In this document: in pieces, positions 52,455 through 61,080 of the stretch
Layout: every line of letters begins with the position of its first letter
Numbering within the stretch: position 1 is the stretch's first letter
NCBI RefSeq assembly: GCF_000218565.1
Contig: NC_015684.1
Span: forward strand, 744,001 to 808,000
Direction of reading: 5' to 3'
DNA: 64,000 bases
Source: Afipia carboxidovorans OM5
GTDB taxonomy: Bacteria; Pseudomonadota; Alphaproteobacteria; Rhizobiales; Xanthobacteraceae
Notes under the pieces: model-generated
Databases searched by the model: none
Told to the model about the DNA's origin: nothing
What the model saw: only the letters and a program-made list of their open reading frames with translations
Translations under genes and position numbers: made by a program

Positions 52455-52712
52455 TTAATAGCGATGCGGGCGCGCCTTGCGGCGCTGGCGCGGCTTCGCG
52501 GGCTCGCCGCTATACATCGGATTGATGTTGCAATAGGCGACGCGGCCCGAGGCTGAGGCCATGCATTGCGCGTAGGTGCTGTAATAGCAGTCGCCTGCGG
52601 TATCAAAACCTTCATAGAGGCAATAGCGATAGTCCCGCGCCTCTGCCGGAGACGCGCTCCAGAACAGCCCCATCGCGGCGCAAGCCAGTACGAATGCAGC
52701 GGGGATGCGCAT
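52455..52712 (-). CDS. DUF3551 small secreted protein
   Basis: The 85-residue protein has a signal peptide (MRIPAAFVLACAAMGLFWSASPAEA), then the DUF3551 pattern with Cys in YRYCLYE, GDCYYSTYAQCMASASG and YCNINP, and a basic tail. DUF3551 proteins are frequent in Bradyrhizobiaceae and have no assigned role. It converges on the GGDEF gene, with only 7 bases between the stops. Confidence 0.85.
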   Translation of the reverse strand: MRIPAAFVLACAAMGLFWSASPAEARDYRYCLYEGFDTAGDCYYSTYAQCMASASGRVAYCNINPMYSGEPAKPRQRRKARPHRY

Positions 52713-52823
52713 GTGATCCTCCTCGGGTGGCCGACACCTTAAAGCACGGCGACTTAAAGCACGGTGACGGGAAAATGTTCCCTCCGCGCACGGCGCGCGT
52801 CAAGAATGCGGCGCGGGATCGCC

Positions 52824-53639
52824 TTATGTCCGGCCGGCGCCGTCGAGCGCGGTCAAAACCTCCGCTGCGACCAGTGCGGCGATGACGGCAGGGCGCTTGT
52901 CCTGCACGACGCCGCGACCGATCGGCGAGACCAGCCGCTCATAAGTCGGGATATCGCCGCCGGCTTCTTTCAAAAACCAGGTCTTGAAAGTCTGGCGCTT
53001 CGTCCGCGATCCGATCATGCCGACATAGGTGGCGTCGGTGCGCCTCAAGGCTTCCGCCGCGATCAGGAAATCGAGGCTGTGATCGTGGGTCACGATCACG
53101 AAGGCTGCGCCCGGTGCTGCCTCGCGGACGATCTGTTCGGGCAGGGCGCTCTGGTGGATGTCGACGCGCGCCGGCACGCCGGCGAAGACGTCGTCACGCG
53201 TGTCGATGAGAGCGACGCGCACCGGCGTGATCGCAAGAATGGACGACAGCGCGATGCCGATATGGCCGGCGCCGAAGATGTAGACCGACGGCGCGGTTGC
53301 GTCGGCATGGGCGGCCTCCGCGAGCAGAGTGGCAGTGGTGTCGGGCGTTGCGCTTGCGATCTGCAGCGTGACATGCCCGCCGCAGCACTGGCTGATTTCG
53401 GGACCGAGCGGAATGGCGAGCGTGACCGGCGCGCCGCCTTGCGCCAGCAATTCACGCGCCCGCGCAATCGCCACGAATTCGAGCCGCCCGCCGCCAACGC
53501 TGCCTAGAATCTCCGTGGGTGAGACCAGCATGATGGTGCCGCGCTCGCGTGGCGTCGACCCCTTCGCTTCGACGATCCGCACAACCGCATACGCGCCGGT
53601 GCACGCGAGGAAGGCCCGGAGATCGTCATGCGTGAACAT
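52824..53639 (-). CDS. xdhC: Xanthine dehydrogenase accessory protein XdhC
   Basis: The 271-residue protein has the XdhC N-terminal part (VRIVEAKGSTPRERGTIMLVS and GGGRLEFVAIARARELL) and a Rossmann-like C-terminal part with YIFGAGHIGIALSSIL and GMIGSRTKR. It inserts sulfurated molybdenum cofactor into XdhB. It is the last gene of the xdhA-xdhB-xdhC operon, 3 bases after xdhB. Confidence 0.95.
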   Translation of the reverse strand: MFTHDDLRAFLACTGAYAVVRIVEAKGSTPRERGTIMLVSPTEILGSVGGGRLEFVAIARARELLAQGGAPVTLAIPLGPEISQCCGGHVTLQIASATPDTTATLLAEAAHADATAPSVYIFGAGHIGIALSSILAITPVRVALIDTRDDVFAGVPARVDIHQSALPEQIVREAAPGAAFVIVTHDHSLDFLIAAEALRRTDATYVGMIGSRTKRQTFKTWFLKEAGGDIPTYERLVSPIGRGVVQDKRPAVIAALVAAEVLTALDGAGRT

Positions 53640-53642
53640 GGC

Positions 53643-55982
53643 TCAGCCGCTTTGGGCGCGCAGCCGCTCGATCGCCATCAGCACCCGCTCCGGCGTCGCC
53701 GGCGCATCGAGCCGCGGGCAGATGCAGTGGTTCGCGACGCTTGCAACCGCGTCCGACAACGCGTGCAGCACGGAGATGCCGTGCAGCAGCGGCGGCTCGC
53801 CGACGCCTTTCGAGCGATAGGAGATCGCCTCATGATTGCGCGACCAGCCGGTGAGCGCGACGTTGAAAATCTTCGGCCGGTCGGAGGCCAGCGGAATCTT
53901 GTAGGTCGAGGGCGCATGGGTGCGCAGGAATCCGTTGCGGCCCCAGATCAGCTCCTCGGTGGTGAGCCAACCCATGCCCTGAATGAAGCCGCCTTCGATC
54001 TGGCCGATATCGATCGCCATGTTCAGCGACTTTCCCGCATCGTGCAGGATATCGACGCGCTCGACGATATATTCGCCGGTCAGAGTGTCGATGCTGACCT
54101 CCGAACACGACGCGCCGTAGGCGAAGTAATAATACGGCTTGCCGAATGCCTTGGTGCGATCCCAACTGATCTTCGGCGTCTTGTAGAAACCGGTGGCGGA
54201 CAACTGCACGCGGGCGAACTGCGCCTGCTTCACCAGATCGGCAAAGGTGATGCGCGTGCTGCCGACCTGCACGCAGCCCGGCAGGAAGGCGACGTCGTCC
54301 GGTGTGCCGCCATAGGTCTTGGCGGCGAAGGCGGCGAGGCGCTTGCGGATCTTGATCGCGGCATCGCGCGCCGCCATGCCGTTCAGGTCCGAGCCGGTCG
54401 AGCCCGCGGTGGCCGATGCGTTCGGCACCTTGCCGGTAGTGGTCGCAGTCGCCTTGATCTGCGAAATGTCGATGTTCAATTCCTGCGCGACGACCTGTGC
54501 GACCTTGATGTAAAGGCCCTGGCCCATCTCGGTGCCGCCGTGATTGATCTGCACGGAGCCGTCGGTATAGACGTGCAGCAGCGCGCCGGCCTGATTGGAA
54601 TTGGTGTTGGTGAACGACATTCCGAACTTCACCGGCACCAGCGCGAGCCCGCGTTTGATGAAACGATTCTGCGCATTGAACGCACGAATCTCACGGCGGC
54701 GACGCGCGTACTCCGAGGTCTTTTCCAGCTCGCGCACCAGACGGCCGATGATGTTGTCTTCGACCTCTTGCCGGTACGGCGTGATGTTGCAATCGCGCGT
54801 GCCGTAGAAATTCGCCTTGCGGACTTCAAGCGGGTCCTTGCCGAGCGCGAATGCGATCTCTTCCATTACGCGCTCGCAGCCGAGCACGCCCTGCGGCCCG
54901 CCGAAGCCACGGAATGCGGTGTTGGACGCCGTGTTGGTGTAGAGCGGCGCGGACACCGCATGCACCGCGGGATAGTAATAGGTGTTGTCGCAGTGGAGCA
55001 GCGCGCGGTCGGCGACGGCACCGGACAGGTCCGCGGAATAGCCGCAGCGCAGCGCATAGTGATAGTCCACGCCGCGAATGCGGCCGTCGTCATCGAAGCC
55101 GACACGATAGCTGACGTTGAAGTCGTGCCGCTTGCCGGTGAGGCGCATATCGTCGTCGCGATCCGGGCGGATCTTGATCGGCTTGTTGAACTTCTGTGCG
55201 GCGAGCGCGGCAATCGCCGCGAACTGTGTCGCCTGGGTTTCCTTGCCGCCGAACGCGCCGCCCATCCGGCGGGTATGAATCTCGACGGCATGGAACGGCA
55301 CGTTGAGAGCGTGCGCGACGGTCCGCTGCACCTCGGCGGGATACTGCGTCGACGAATAGACCATGATCTCGTCACCGTCGTTGGGCATCGCCATTGCGAT
55401 TTGCCCTTCGAGGTAGAAATGCTCCTGCCCGCCGATGCGAATTTCGCCTGACAGGCTGTGCGGCGCGGATGCGATTTCTGCCTCGGTATCGCCGCGCGTG
55501 AGCACCAGCGGCTCGGTGACGAGCTTGCCATTTCTGGTGTCGATATCGGCGAAGTCGATCGCGGCGGGTAGCTCGTCGTAGTCGATCTTCGCGAGCGAGC
55601 AGGCGCGCCGTGCCTGCTCGCGGGTCTGCGCGATCACGGCGAAAAGGGCCTGACCGTCGAACTCGATCTTGTCTTTGGCAAGGATAGGCTCGTCCTTCCG
55701 GTTCATCGCGCTCATGTCGTTGAGGCCCGGAATGTCGCTCGCCGTGAGCACGCCGACCACGCCCGGCGCGGCACGCACAGCCGAGAGGTCGAGCGCGCGG
55801 ATCATTCCGTGGGAGATGTTCGAGAGCGCGAGATAGGCGTGCAGCAGCCCGGCTGGCTCGGGCATGTCGTCGATGTAGACGGCGGTGCCGCTGACGTGGC
55901 GTGCGGCGGATTCATGCGCGACGCTGGTGTGAACGGCGCCGAAAGCCTGGGAGGGCAGAACTTCAGCCGCGGTTTTATCCAT
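53643..55982 (-). CDS. xdhB: Xanthine dehydrogenase, molybdopterin-binding subunit
   Basis: The 779-residue large subunit has the a/b hammerhead start (GTAVYIDDMPEP), substrate and cofactor stretches GQEHFYLEGQ, RRMGGAFGGKE, FRGFGGPQG and the catalytic Glu near the end in SKGVGEPPLLHG. It oxidises hypoxanthine and xanthine to urate at Mo. The start at 55982 overlaps xdhA by 8 bases; an upstream start would add 23 residues out of family. Confidence 0.96.
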   Translation of the reverse strand: MDKTAAEVLPSQAFGAVHTSVAHESAARHVSGTAVYIDDMPEPAGLLHAYLALSNISHGMIRALDLSAVRAAPGVVGVLTASDIPGLNDMSAMNRKDEPILAKDKIEFDGQALFAVIAQTREQARRACSLAKIDYDELPAAIDFADIDTRNGKLVTEPLVLTRGDTEAEIASAPHSLSGEIRIGGQEHFYLEGQIAMAMPNDGDEIMVYSSTQYPAEVQRTVAHALNVPFHAVEIHTRRMGGAFGGKETQATQFAAIAALAAQKFNKPIKIRPDRDDDMRLTGKRHDFNVSYRVGFDDDGRIRGVDYHYALRCGYSADLSGAVADRALLHCDNTYYYPAVHAVSAPLYTNTASNTAFRGFGGPQGVLGCERVMEEIAFALGKDPLEVRKANFYGTRDCNITPYRQEVEDNIIGRLVRELEKTSEYARRRREIRAFNAQNRFIKRGLALVPVKFGMSFTNTNSNQAGALLHVYTDGSVQINHGGTEMGQGLYIKVAQVVAQELNIDISQIKATATTTGKVPNASATAGSTGSDLNGMAARDAAIKIRKRLAAFAAKTYGGTPDDVAFLPGCVQVGSTRITFADLVKQAQFARVQLSATGFYKTPKISWDRTKAFGKPYYYFAYGASCSEVSIDTLTGEYIVERVDILHDAGKSLNMAIDIGQIEGGFIQGMGWLTTEELIWGRNGFLRTHAPSTYKIPLASDRPKIFNVALTGWSRNHEAISYRSKGVGEPPLLHGISVLHALSDAVASVANHCICPRLDAPATPERVLMAIERLRAQSG

Positions 55983-57474
55983 GATGCATCGCCTCGCTGT
56001 CGGGATGGCGCACGAGCCGAACCGCTTCTCCGGCCCCTTCGGTCTCCGCATGGAAACGGCGTAGAAGATTTTGCGCGACCAGCATACGATATTCCGCGCT
56101 GGCGCGCATGTCGGTCAGCGGCGCAAAGTCCTTGGCAAAGTTCCCGATGGCCGCCTGCACGGTGTCTTCCGTCCACGGCTGGCCGAGCAGCGAATCCTCG
56201 ACCGCCTTCGCCCGCTTCGGGATTCCGGCCATGCCGCCATAGGCGATGCGGATCGTCTCGACGCAGTTGGCGTCATTGAGAGTGAGATGAAAAGCGCCGA
56301 GCACCGAGGAGATGTCTTCGTCGCGGCGCTTGGAGATCTTGTAGACCGCAAACCGGCTCGCAGGGTTGAGCTTCGGAATTTCGATCGCTTCCACGAACTC
56401 GCCCGGCTGGCGATCCTGCACCTTGTAGTCGATGAAGAAGTCTTCGAGCGGAAGCGTGCGCCGCGACTTGCCTTTGCGCAGGATCAACCGCGCGCCGAGC
56501 ACGATGAGCGTCGGCGGGGTGTCGGCAATGGGCGAGCCGTTGGCGATGTTTCCGCCGATCGTGCCCATGTTGCGAACCTGCTCGCCGCCGATGCGCTTGA
56601 GCAGGCCGCTAAAAGCGGGAAAGTGCTTCGGCAGAATCGCAAACGCCTCGCTGTAGGTCAGCCCCGCGCCGATGGTGATCGATGCGTCGTTCTCCGTGAC
56701 GCGCTTCAGCTCGTCGAGATGGCCGGTGAAGATTGCCGGGGAGATGGCGCGCATGTCCTTGGTGACCCACAGGCCGACATCGGTGGCGCCACTGACGATG
56801 GTCGGGTTGCGCTCGGTCGCGATCGCATCCGCCAGATCATCGACATTCGCGGGGAGAATGATGCGGCTGCCGCCATGCTCGATCTCGACGCGGCGGTTGT
56901 CGTGCAGCTTGTCGAGCCGGGTTTGAATTTCGTCATACGTCTGCTTGAGAGGATCGTCTGCGACGGAGCCGTAATGCGAGATCGTGCGCGCAGCTTTCAT
57001 GACCGGCTCATAGCCGGTGCAGCGGCAGAGATTGCCTTGCAGCGTGCGCTCGATCGTTGCATCGGACGGGGAGGGGCTTGCGAGCCACATCGCATAAAGC
57101 GACATGACGATGCCCGGCGTGCAGAAGCCGCATTGCGAGCCATGCGTATCGACCATCGCCTGCTGAATAGGATTGAGCCGGCCATCAGGCTTGGTGAGAT
57201 GCTCCACGGTGACGACGTGACAGCCATCAATGGAGGCGAGAAGGCGGATGCAGGAATCGACGGCTTCATAAACGAGCCGGCCGTCGCGAAGCCTGCCGAT
57301 CAGCGTGGTGCAGGCACCGCAATCGCCCGCCGCGCAGCCTTCCTTGCTGCCAACCATGCCTCTGCGCAGGCGCAGATAATCAAGCAGCGTGTCGCTGGCT
57401 GCGACATCCGACAGCACGACATCGTGGCCGTTCAGGATGAAGCGAATGCAGGTGCGCGGGCCACTGTTACCCAT
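55975..57474 (-). CDS. xdhA: Xanthine dehydrogenase, FeS/FAD subunit
   Basis: The 499-residue small subunit has two [2Fe-2S] clusters: plant-type EGCAAGDCGACT with a further Cys (SCIRLLAS), and the second in QCGFCTPG and NLCRCTGYEP. An FAD-binding domain follows (about 190-370, with TIGGNIANGSPIAD). It passes electrons from Mo to NAD. It is the first xdh gene and lies 138 bases after a co-oriented NMT1-like binding-protein gene. Confidence 0.96.
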   Translation of the reverse strand: MGNSGPRTCIRFILNGHDVVLSDVAASDTLLDYLRLRRGMVGSKEGCAAGDCGACTTLIGRLRDGRLVYEAVDSCIRLLASIDGCHVVTVEHLTKPDGRLNPIQQAMVDTHGSQCGFCTPGIVMSLYAMWLASPSPSDATIERTLQGNLCRCTGYEPVMKAARTISHYGSVADDPLKQTYDEIQTRLDKLHDNRRVEIEHGGSRIILPANVDDLADAIATERNPTIVSGATDVGLWVTKDMRAISPAIFTGHLDELKRVTENDASITIGAGLTYSEAFAILPKHFPAFSGLLKRIGGEQVRNMGTIGGNIANGSPIADTPPTLIVLGARLILRKGKSRRTLPLEDFFIDYKVQDRQPGEFVEAIEIPKLNPASRFAVYKISKRRDEDISSVLGAFHLTLNDANCVETIRIAYGGMAGIPKRAKAVEDSLLGQPWTEDTVQAAIGNFAKDFAPLTDMRASAEYRMLVAQNLLRRFHAETEGAGEAVRLVRHPDSEAMHHG

Positions 57475-57537
57475 CGGGGCCGTTCCATCCGGTCAGATAC
57501 GGCCATCTAGATCAGGTGGCCGTCTTCATCATTGATG

Positions 57538-57572
57538 CCGGGCCTGAAGGCGTTTGTCCCTCAGGCCCGGCG
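57538..57572 (-). terminator. Stem-loop between the NMT1-like binding-protein gene and xdhA
   Basis: An 11-base perfect stem GCCGGGCCTGA/TCAGGCCCGGC has a 13-base loop and lies about 40 bases after the binding-protein stop. There is no U-tract, so it may be an attenuator or message-stability hairpin that still lets xdhABC be read. Confidence 0.5.
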
Positions 57573-57612
57573 GTCATGTCGTACCGCACTGGCGTCGGTG
57601 CGTTTCGTGCGC

Positions 57613-58587
57613 TCAGTTTCCGATGAAGCCAGGCGCGTAGACGTCGTTGACCGTCACCTTCGACTTCAGATCGAAAGCGTTGGACACGAGGTCGATGGTC
57701 TTCTGCAGAAGTTCGGGATCGATCGCGCCGGTCGGGTTCTCCGGGTTCTGGACCAGCGTCGCAACGGTGCGGGTCTCCGCCTCGCCGATATCGAGATCGA
57801 TGTGCGAGTGGTTCTTCTTCAGAATCTGCGCAGCCTCTTCCGGATGGGCGAGCGAATACTTCAGGCCGCGATAGGTTGCGGCGAGGAAGCGCTTGATCGT
57901 GTCCGGATTGGACTTGATGAAGTTGTCGTTTGCGATGATGCCGTTGCTGTAGAACTTCATGCCGGCTTCGGCATAGGTGAAGCGCAGCATCTTTTTGTCG
58001 CCGATGGTCTTCTGGAACAGCGCCTGGCCCATCAGATAGTCCGGCACCGCATCGGCGCGGCCGAGCGACAGCGTGCCCGCGCGGGCGTCAGGCGTGATGA
58101 TGATCCAGTTGATGGTCTTGTCGTCGATGCCGGCGGCCTTGGCATAGGCCGGGAACAGGTTCTTGAGCGCGCTCGCCGCGGTGTCGGCGATCCGCTTGCC
58201 TTCGAGATCCTTCGGCTTCTTGATGCCCGACGACTCCAGCGTGAAAATCGCGTGCGGCGGGTTGTGATAGACCATCGAGACGAGCTTCACCGGCGCGCCG
58301 TCGTTGCCGCGTCCGAGAATGACGATCGAGGCGTCCGCAAAGCCGAGCTGCGCGGTGCCTGCGGCGACCTGCTTCACCGAGTCAGCGGAGCCCTGTCCGC
58401 GGACGATGTTCACGTCGAGACCGACGTCTTTGTAGAAGCCTTTCTCTCGTGCCACGAAGTAATAGCTGTGGCGGCCCATGTATCCAAAGTCGGTGGTGAA
58501 GGTGATTTTCTCCTGTGCGGCGGCCGGTTGAGGCACCAGCGCGGAGAAAGCTGCAAGGCATATTGCGAGCTTTGATATTGATTTCAT
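57613..58587 (-). CDS. ABC transporter substrate-binding protein, NMT1/THI5-like (paralogue 1)
   Basis: The 324-residue periplasmic protein has a signal peptide (MKSISKLAICLAAFSALVPQ to AAAQ) and the NMT1/THI5 fold: DFGYMGRHSYYFVAREKGFYKDVGL, RGQGSADSVKQVAAG and GADAxx-type stretches (LGRADAVPDYLMGQ). It is clearly paralogous to the protein at 59999-60952, identical over long segments. It has no permease of its own and is upstream of xdhABC in the same direction, which suggests a heterocyclic substrate such as a purine. TGGATACA boxes precede it. Confidence 0.9.
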   Translation of the reverse strand: MKSISKLAICLAAFSALVPQPAAAQEKITFTTDFGYMGRHSYYFVAREKGFYKDVGLDVNIVRGQGSADSVKQVAAGTAQLGFADASIVILGRGNDGAPVKLVSMVYHNPPHAIFTLESSGIKKPKDLEGKRIADTAASALKNLFPAYAKAAGIDDKTINWIIITPDARAGTLSLGRADAVPDYLMGQALFQKTIGDKKMLRFTYAEAGMKFYSNGIIANDNFIKSNPDTIKRFLAATYRGLKYSLAHPEEAAQILKKNHSHIDLDIGEAETRTVATLVQNPENPTGAIDPELLQKTIDLVSNAFDLKSKVTVNDVYAPGFIGN

Positions 58588-59016
58588 TATGGGAACCTCC
58601 CGTTGAACTGTCGATCAGGCTGTCGTTTCTTGCTTTTAGGTATACAAATTCATACTGGATACAATTGTCAAGGAAGCACACTGACGCTGCTTGCGCAGGC
58701 CCCCGGATCGCTTCGGAGGGCGTCGGACGAGCGTTTCCCGGGAAGGCGTGCGAATTCATTTCGCCGCGAAAAATCAGGATGATGGCGCGCTGGCGGTCAA
58801 TGCGTGGGCTGCCTGCGGTGGCAGGGAGGCGTGCGCGCCCGATCCTCACGGTATGTTCGGCCGCCATGGGGCGCGTGGCGCGACTTTGCGTCGCGCAGGT
58901 GCCGTCGCCGGTCAGTATCGATTGCGATGCGATTGCCGTTTTACCCGGCGAACTGACGCAAGCTTGTATCAACGGATGGTAAGTAACGCGGCCCCGCCGA
59001 TGTGACGAACGGCCTG
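58588..59016. other. 429-base intergenic region upstream of paralogue 1
   Basis: The first 90 bases hold the candidate GntR boxes and the promoter of the binding-protein gene. The GC-rich remainder (about 58690-58990) has open frames on both strands, but none with family similarity, signal or ribosome site, so no gene is called. Confidence 0.5.
58640..58663. promoter_or_regulatory. Candidate GntR operator pair upstream of NMT1-like paralogue 1
   Basis: GTATACAA (58640-58647) and TGGATACA (58656-58663) lie 53-76 bases before the start codon, 16 bases apart. TGGATACA recurs at the gntR start and upstream of paralogue 2. Confidence 0.55.
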
Positions 59017-59727
59017 TTACGACGGCGTGCGCGCGTTGATGCGAAGCCGGGCCATTTGCCGCTGGTCCTGCCGATGCGGGTTCTTGTTGCGCAGAACTTC
59101 CGCGACTTCGAGGCCGGTGCTGCGCAGATGGCGCTCGATCAGCCGCGTCGCGCCCGGAACGTCATTGGCGAGTACAGCTTCCAGCAGGCTGCGGTGTTCG
59201 TAGCGGTCTTCATCCATTGTGCCTGCGAGCGTTGCCTCGACGCGCAGGTAGCGTCCGGCGGCATCGATGTGCTGGCTGATCAATCTCAGGAGGCGCGAGC
59301 CCGCCGCGGCATAGAGAGCAAGGTGGAAGGCCTTGTGCGCTTCGGTCGAGGCATCATGCCGCACCTCTTCGAGCGCCTCCAGCGCCTGAATGGCGACCTC
59401 CTTGTGCTCTTCCGTGAAGCGCGGGATCGAACGGCGCAGTGCCAGTGCTTCCATCGCGGCGCGGATTTCGAAAATCTCGATCGCGTCTTCGGGGTCGAGC
59501 GGCGCAACGACCGCGCTGCGGTTCGGCCGGCTGATGACGAGTCCTTCGGCTTCAAGAAGGCGAATGGCCTCGCGCACAGGCGTGCGGCTAACGCCGTGTT
59601 GTTCGGCGATTTCGTCCTGCCGGATGACGTTATGAGCCGGAAGCGCGCCGCTCAGGATCGATTCCCGCAGCGTCTCAACCAGCCAGGAGACCGTTGACGC
59701 TGGTCGCAAATTGGATGCGTCCGTCAT
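59017..59727 (-). CDS. GntR family transcriptional regulator, FadR/FCD subfamily
   Basis: The 236-residue protein has an N-terminal winged helix (about 10-75, RQDEIAEQHGVSRTPVREAIRLLEAEGLV) and a helical FCD effector domain (about 85-220) with the Asp/His-type metal-ligand region, e.g. HKAFHLALYAAAG and DRYEHRSLLEAV. FCD regulators sense small organic acids. It sits between two paralogous binding-protein genes. A TGTATCCA box lies 3 bases before its start codon, suggesting autoregulation. Confidence 0.93.
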   Translation of the reverse strand: MTDASNLRPASTVSWLVETLRESILSGALPAHNVIRQDEIAEQHGVSRTPVREAIRLLEAEGLVISRPNRSAVVAPLDPEDAIEIFEIRAAMEALALRRSIPRFTEEHKEVAIQALEALEEVRHDASTEAHKAFHLALYAAAGSRLLRLISQHIDAAGRYLRVEATLAGTMDEDRYEHRSLLEAVLANDVPGATRLIERHLRSTGLEVAEVLRNKNPHRQDQRQMARLRINARTPS

Positions 59728-59729
59728 TT

Positions 59730-59737
59730 TGTATCCA
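59730..59737. promoter_or_regulatory. TGGATACA box at the gntR start
   Basis: On the minus strand TGGATACA is immediately followed by AA and the gntR ATG. A bound repressor here would cover the ribosome-binding region and promoter start. Confidence 0.5.
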
Positions 59738-59866
59738 GATGAAAATCGTCAGATCAGTGGGACGGCGCGTCGCACTTCACATCGATTACAGAGCTAATAC
59801 ACTATCTTACCTGTAACAAGGACGATTTTTCCGACTGTGGATGAGGGGATTGCCAAATTGAATTTT

Positions 59867-59874
59867 TGGATACA
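59867..59874. promoter_or_regulatory. TGGATACA box upstream of NMT1-like paralogue 2
   Basis: TGGATACA sits 125 bases before the start codon in the 271-base gap between gntR and the second binding-protein gene, inside an AT-rich patch. It is an exact copy of the boxes at 58656 and (inverted) 59730. Confidence 0.5.
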
Positions 59875-59998
59875 TGATCCCAAAAATCGACGTCAAGAAA
59901 ACACGCGATCCATGTGCATGCCGTCAACGAGCGCATGCATCAATGAGTGCCTTCGCTTGTGAAGGCCAAAGCTCCGGGGTTGGGGAGGGAGTACGCTG

Positions 59999-60952
59999 AT
60001 GAAGTCCATCGTGAAATGGCTCACCATCGGGCTTGCGGTTGCCACAGCAACTGCGGCCAACGCTGCTGATAAAGTCTCGTTCGTTACGGATTTCGGCTAT
60101 CTCGGCCGTCACGCCTATTACTTCGTGGCTCTCGAGAAGGGCTACTACAAGGAGGCCGGTCTCGACGTGAACATCGTTCGCGGGCAGGGCTCGGCCGATG
60201 CGGTGAAGCAGGTGGCATCGGGCTCCGCGGAGTTCGGCTTTGCCGATGCGGCTGCGGTGATCCTCGGCCGCGGCAACGACAACATCCCCGTCAAGATGGT
60301 GTCGATGATCTATTCGAAGGCGCCGCACGCGATCTTCGCGCTCAAGGATTCCGGCATCAAGACACCGAAGGATCTCGAAGGCCGCCGGATTGCCGATGCG
60401 CCCAACAGCGCGATCCCGCGTCTGTTCGAGGCTTATGCCAAGGCCGCCGGAATCGATTCCGCGAAGGTGAAGTGGAGCGTGGTCTCGAGCGATGCGATCG
60501 CCGCGAGCCTTGCGCTCGGCCGCTCCGACGCTGTTGGATATTATTCGATCAGCGAGGCGCTGTTGAAGAAGTCCGCCGGCAACAAGGAACTGGTGCAGCT
60601 CAAATACGCCGATGCGGGCCTCGACTTCTATAGCAACGGCATCATCGCCAGCGAAAAGATCCTCCAGTCGAATCCCGATCTGGTCCGTCGCTTCGTCGAG
60701 GCGACCTGGCGCGGGCTGAAGGATGCTGCCGCCAATCCCGAAGAAGCGGCGAAAATCCTGAACAAGTATCACAGCCAGATCGACGTTGATGTCGGCGCCG
60801 CGGAAGTGCGTGCCGTGGCAAGCCTCGTCGATATGAACGCTGCGGGTGCGATCGACGAAGCGCGGATGCAGAAGACCGTGGATATCGTCTCGGGTGCTTA
60901 CGAGATGAAATCCAAGGTCAAGGCGCAGGACGTGTTCCGCTCCAAGCTCTAA
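59999..60952 (+). CDS. ABC transporter substrate-binding protein, NMT1/THI5-like (paralogue 2)
   Basis: The 317-residue periplasmic protein has a signal peptide (MKSIVKWLTIGLAVATATAANA) and a body closely matching paralogue 1: DFGYLGRHAYYFVALEKGYYKEAGLDVNIV, RGQGSADAVKQVASG and YSNGIIAS. It heads the plus-strand run with the ATPase, permease, DUF1445 hydro-lyase and GGT. NMT1/THI5-type proteins bind pyrimidine precursors, aromatic or small heterocyclic compounds; the exact ligand is unknown. Confidence 0.93.
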   Translation: MKSIVKWLTIGLAVATATAANAADKVSFVTDFGYLGRHAYYFVALEKGYYKEAGLDVNIVRGQGSADAVKQVASGSAEFGFADAAAVILGRGNDNIPVKMVSMIYSKAPHAIFALKDSGIKTPKDLEGRRIADAPNSAIPRLFEAYAKAAGIDSAKVKWSVVSSDAIAASLALGRSDAVGYYSISEALLKKSAGNKELVQLKYADAGLDFYSNGIIASEKILQSNPDLVRRFVEATWRGLKDAAANPEEAAKILNKYHSQIDVDVGAAEVRAVASLVDMNAAGAIDEARMQKTVDIVSGAYEMKSKVKAQDVFRSKL

Positions 60953-61080
60953 GGCGCGCGTCACAACGCGTTTTGAAACGAACGGGCAGGGACATGCGTG
61001 TCCCTGCTTCGTCCAGCACGCCGGTCGCATGAGTCGATGTGGCCGAAACCAACAGTCTCTTGATGATGGAACTCGATCGC

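Noticed and set aside
52713..52823. EcfG-like promoter upstream of the DUF3551 gene
   Set aside because: GGAAC is present on the minus strand, but no CGTT or GTT element lies 15-18 bases downstream.
53628..57510. Long plus-strand frames opposite xdhB and xdhA
   Set aside because: They mirror the conserved xdh genes and show no motifs of their own.
58515..59005. Plus-strand frames in the gap upstream of NMT1-like paralogue 1
   Set aside because: They overlap the binding-protein promoter or start and have no recognisable protein features.
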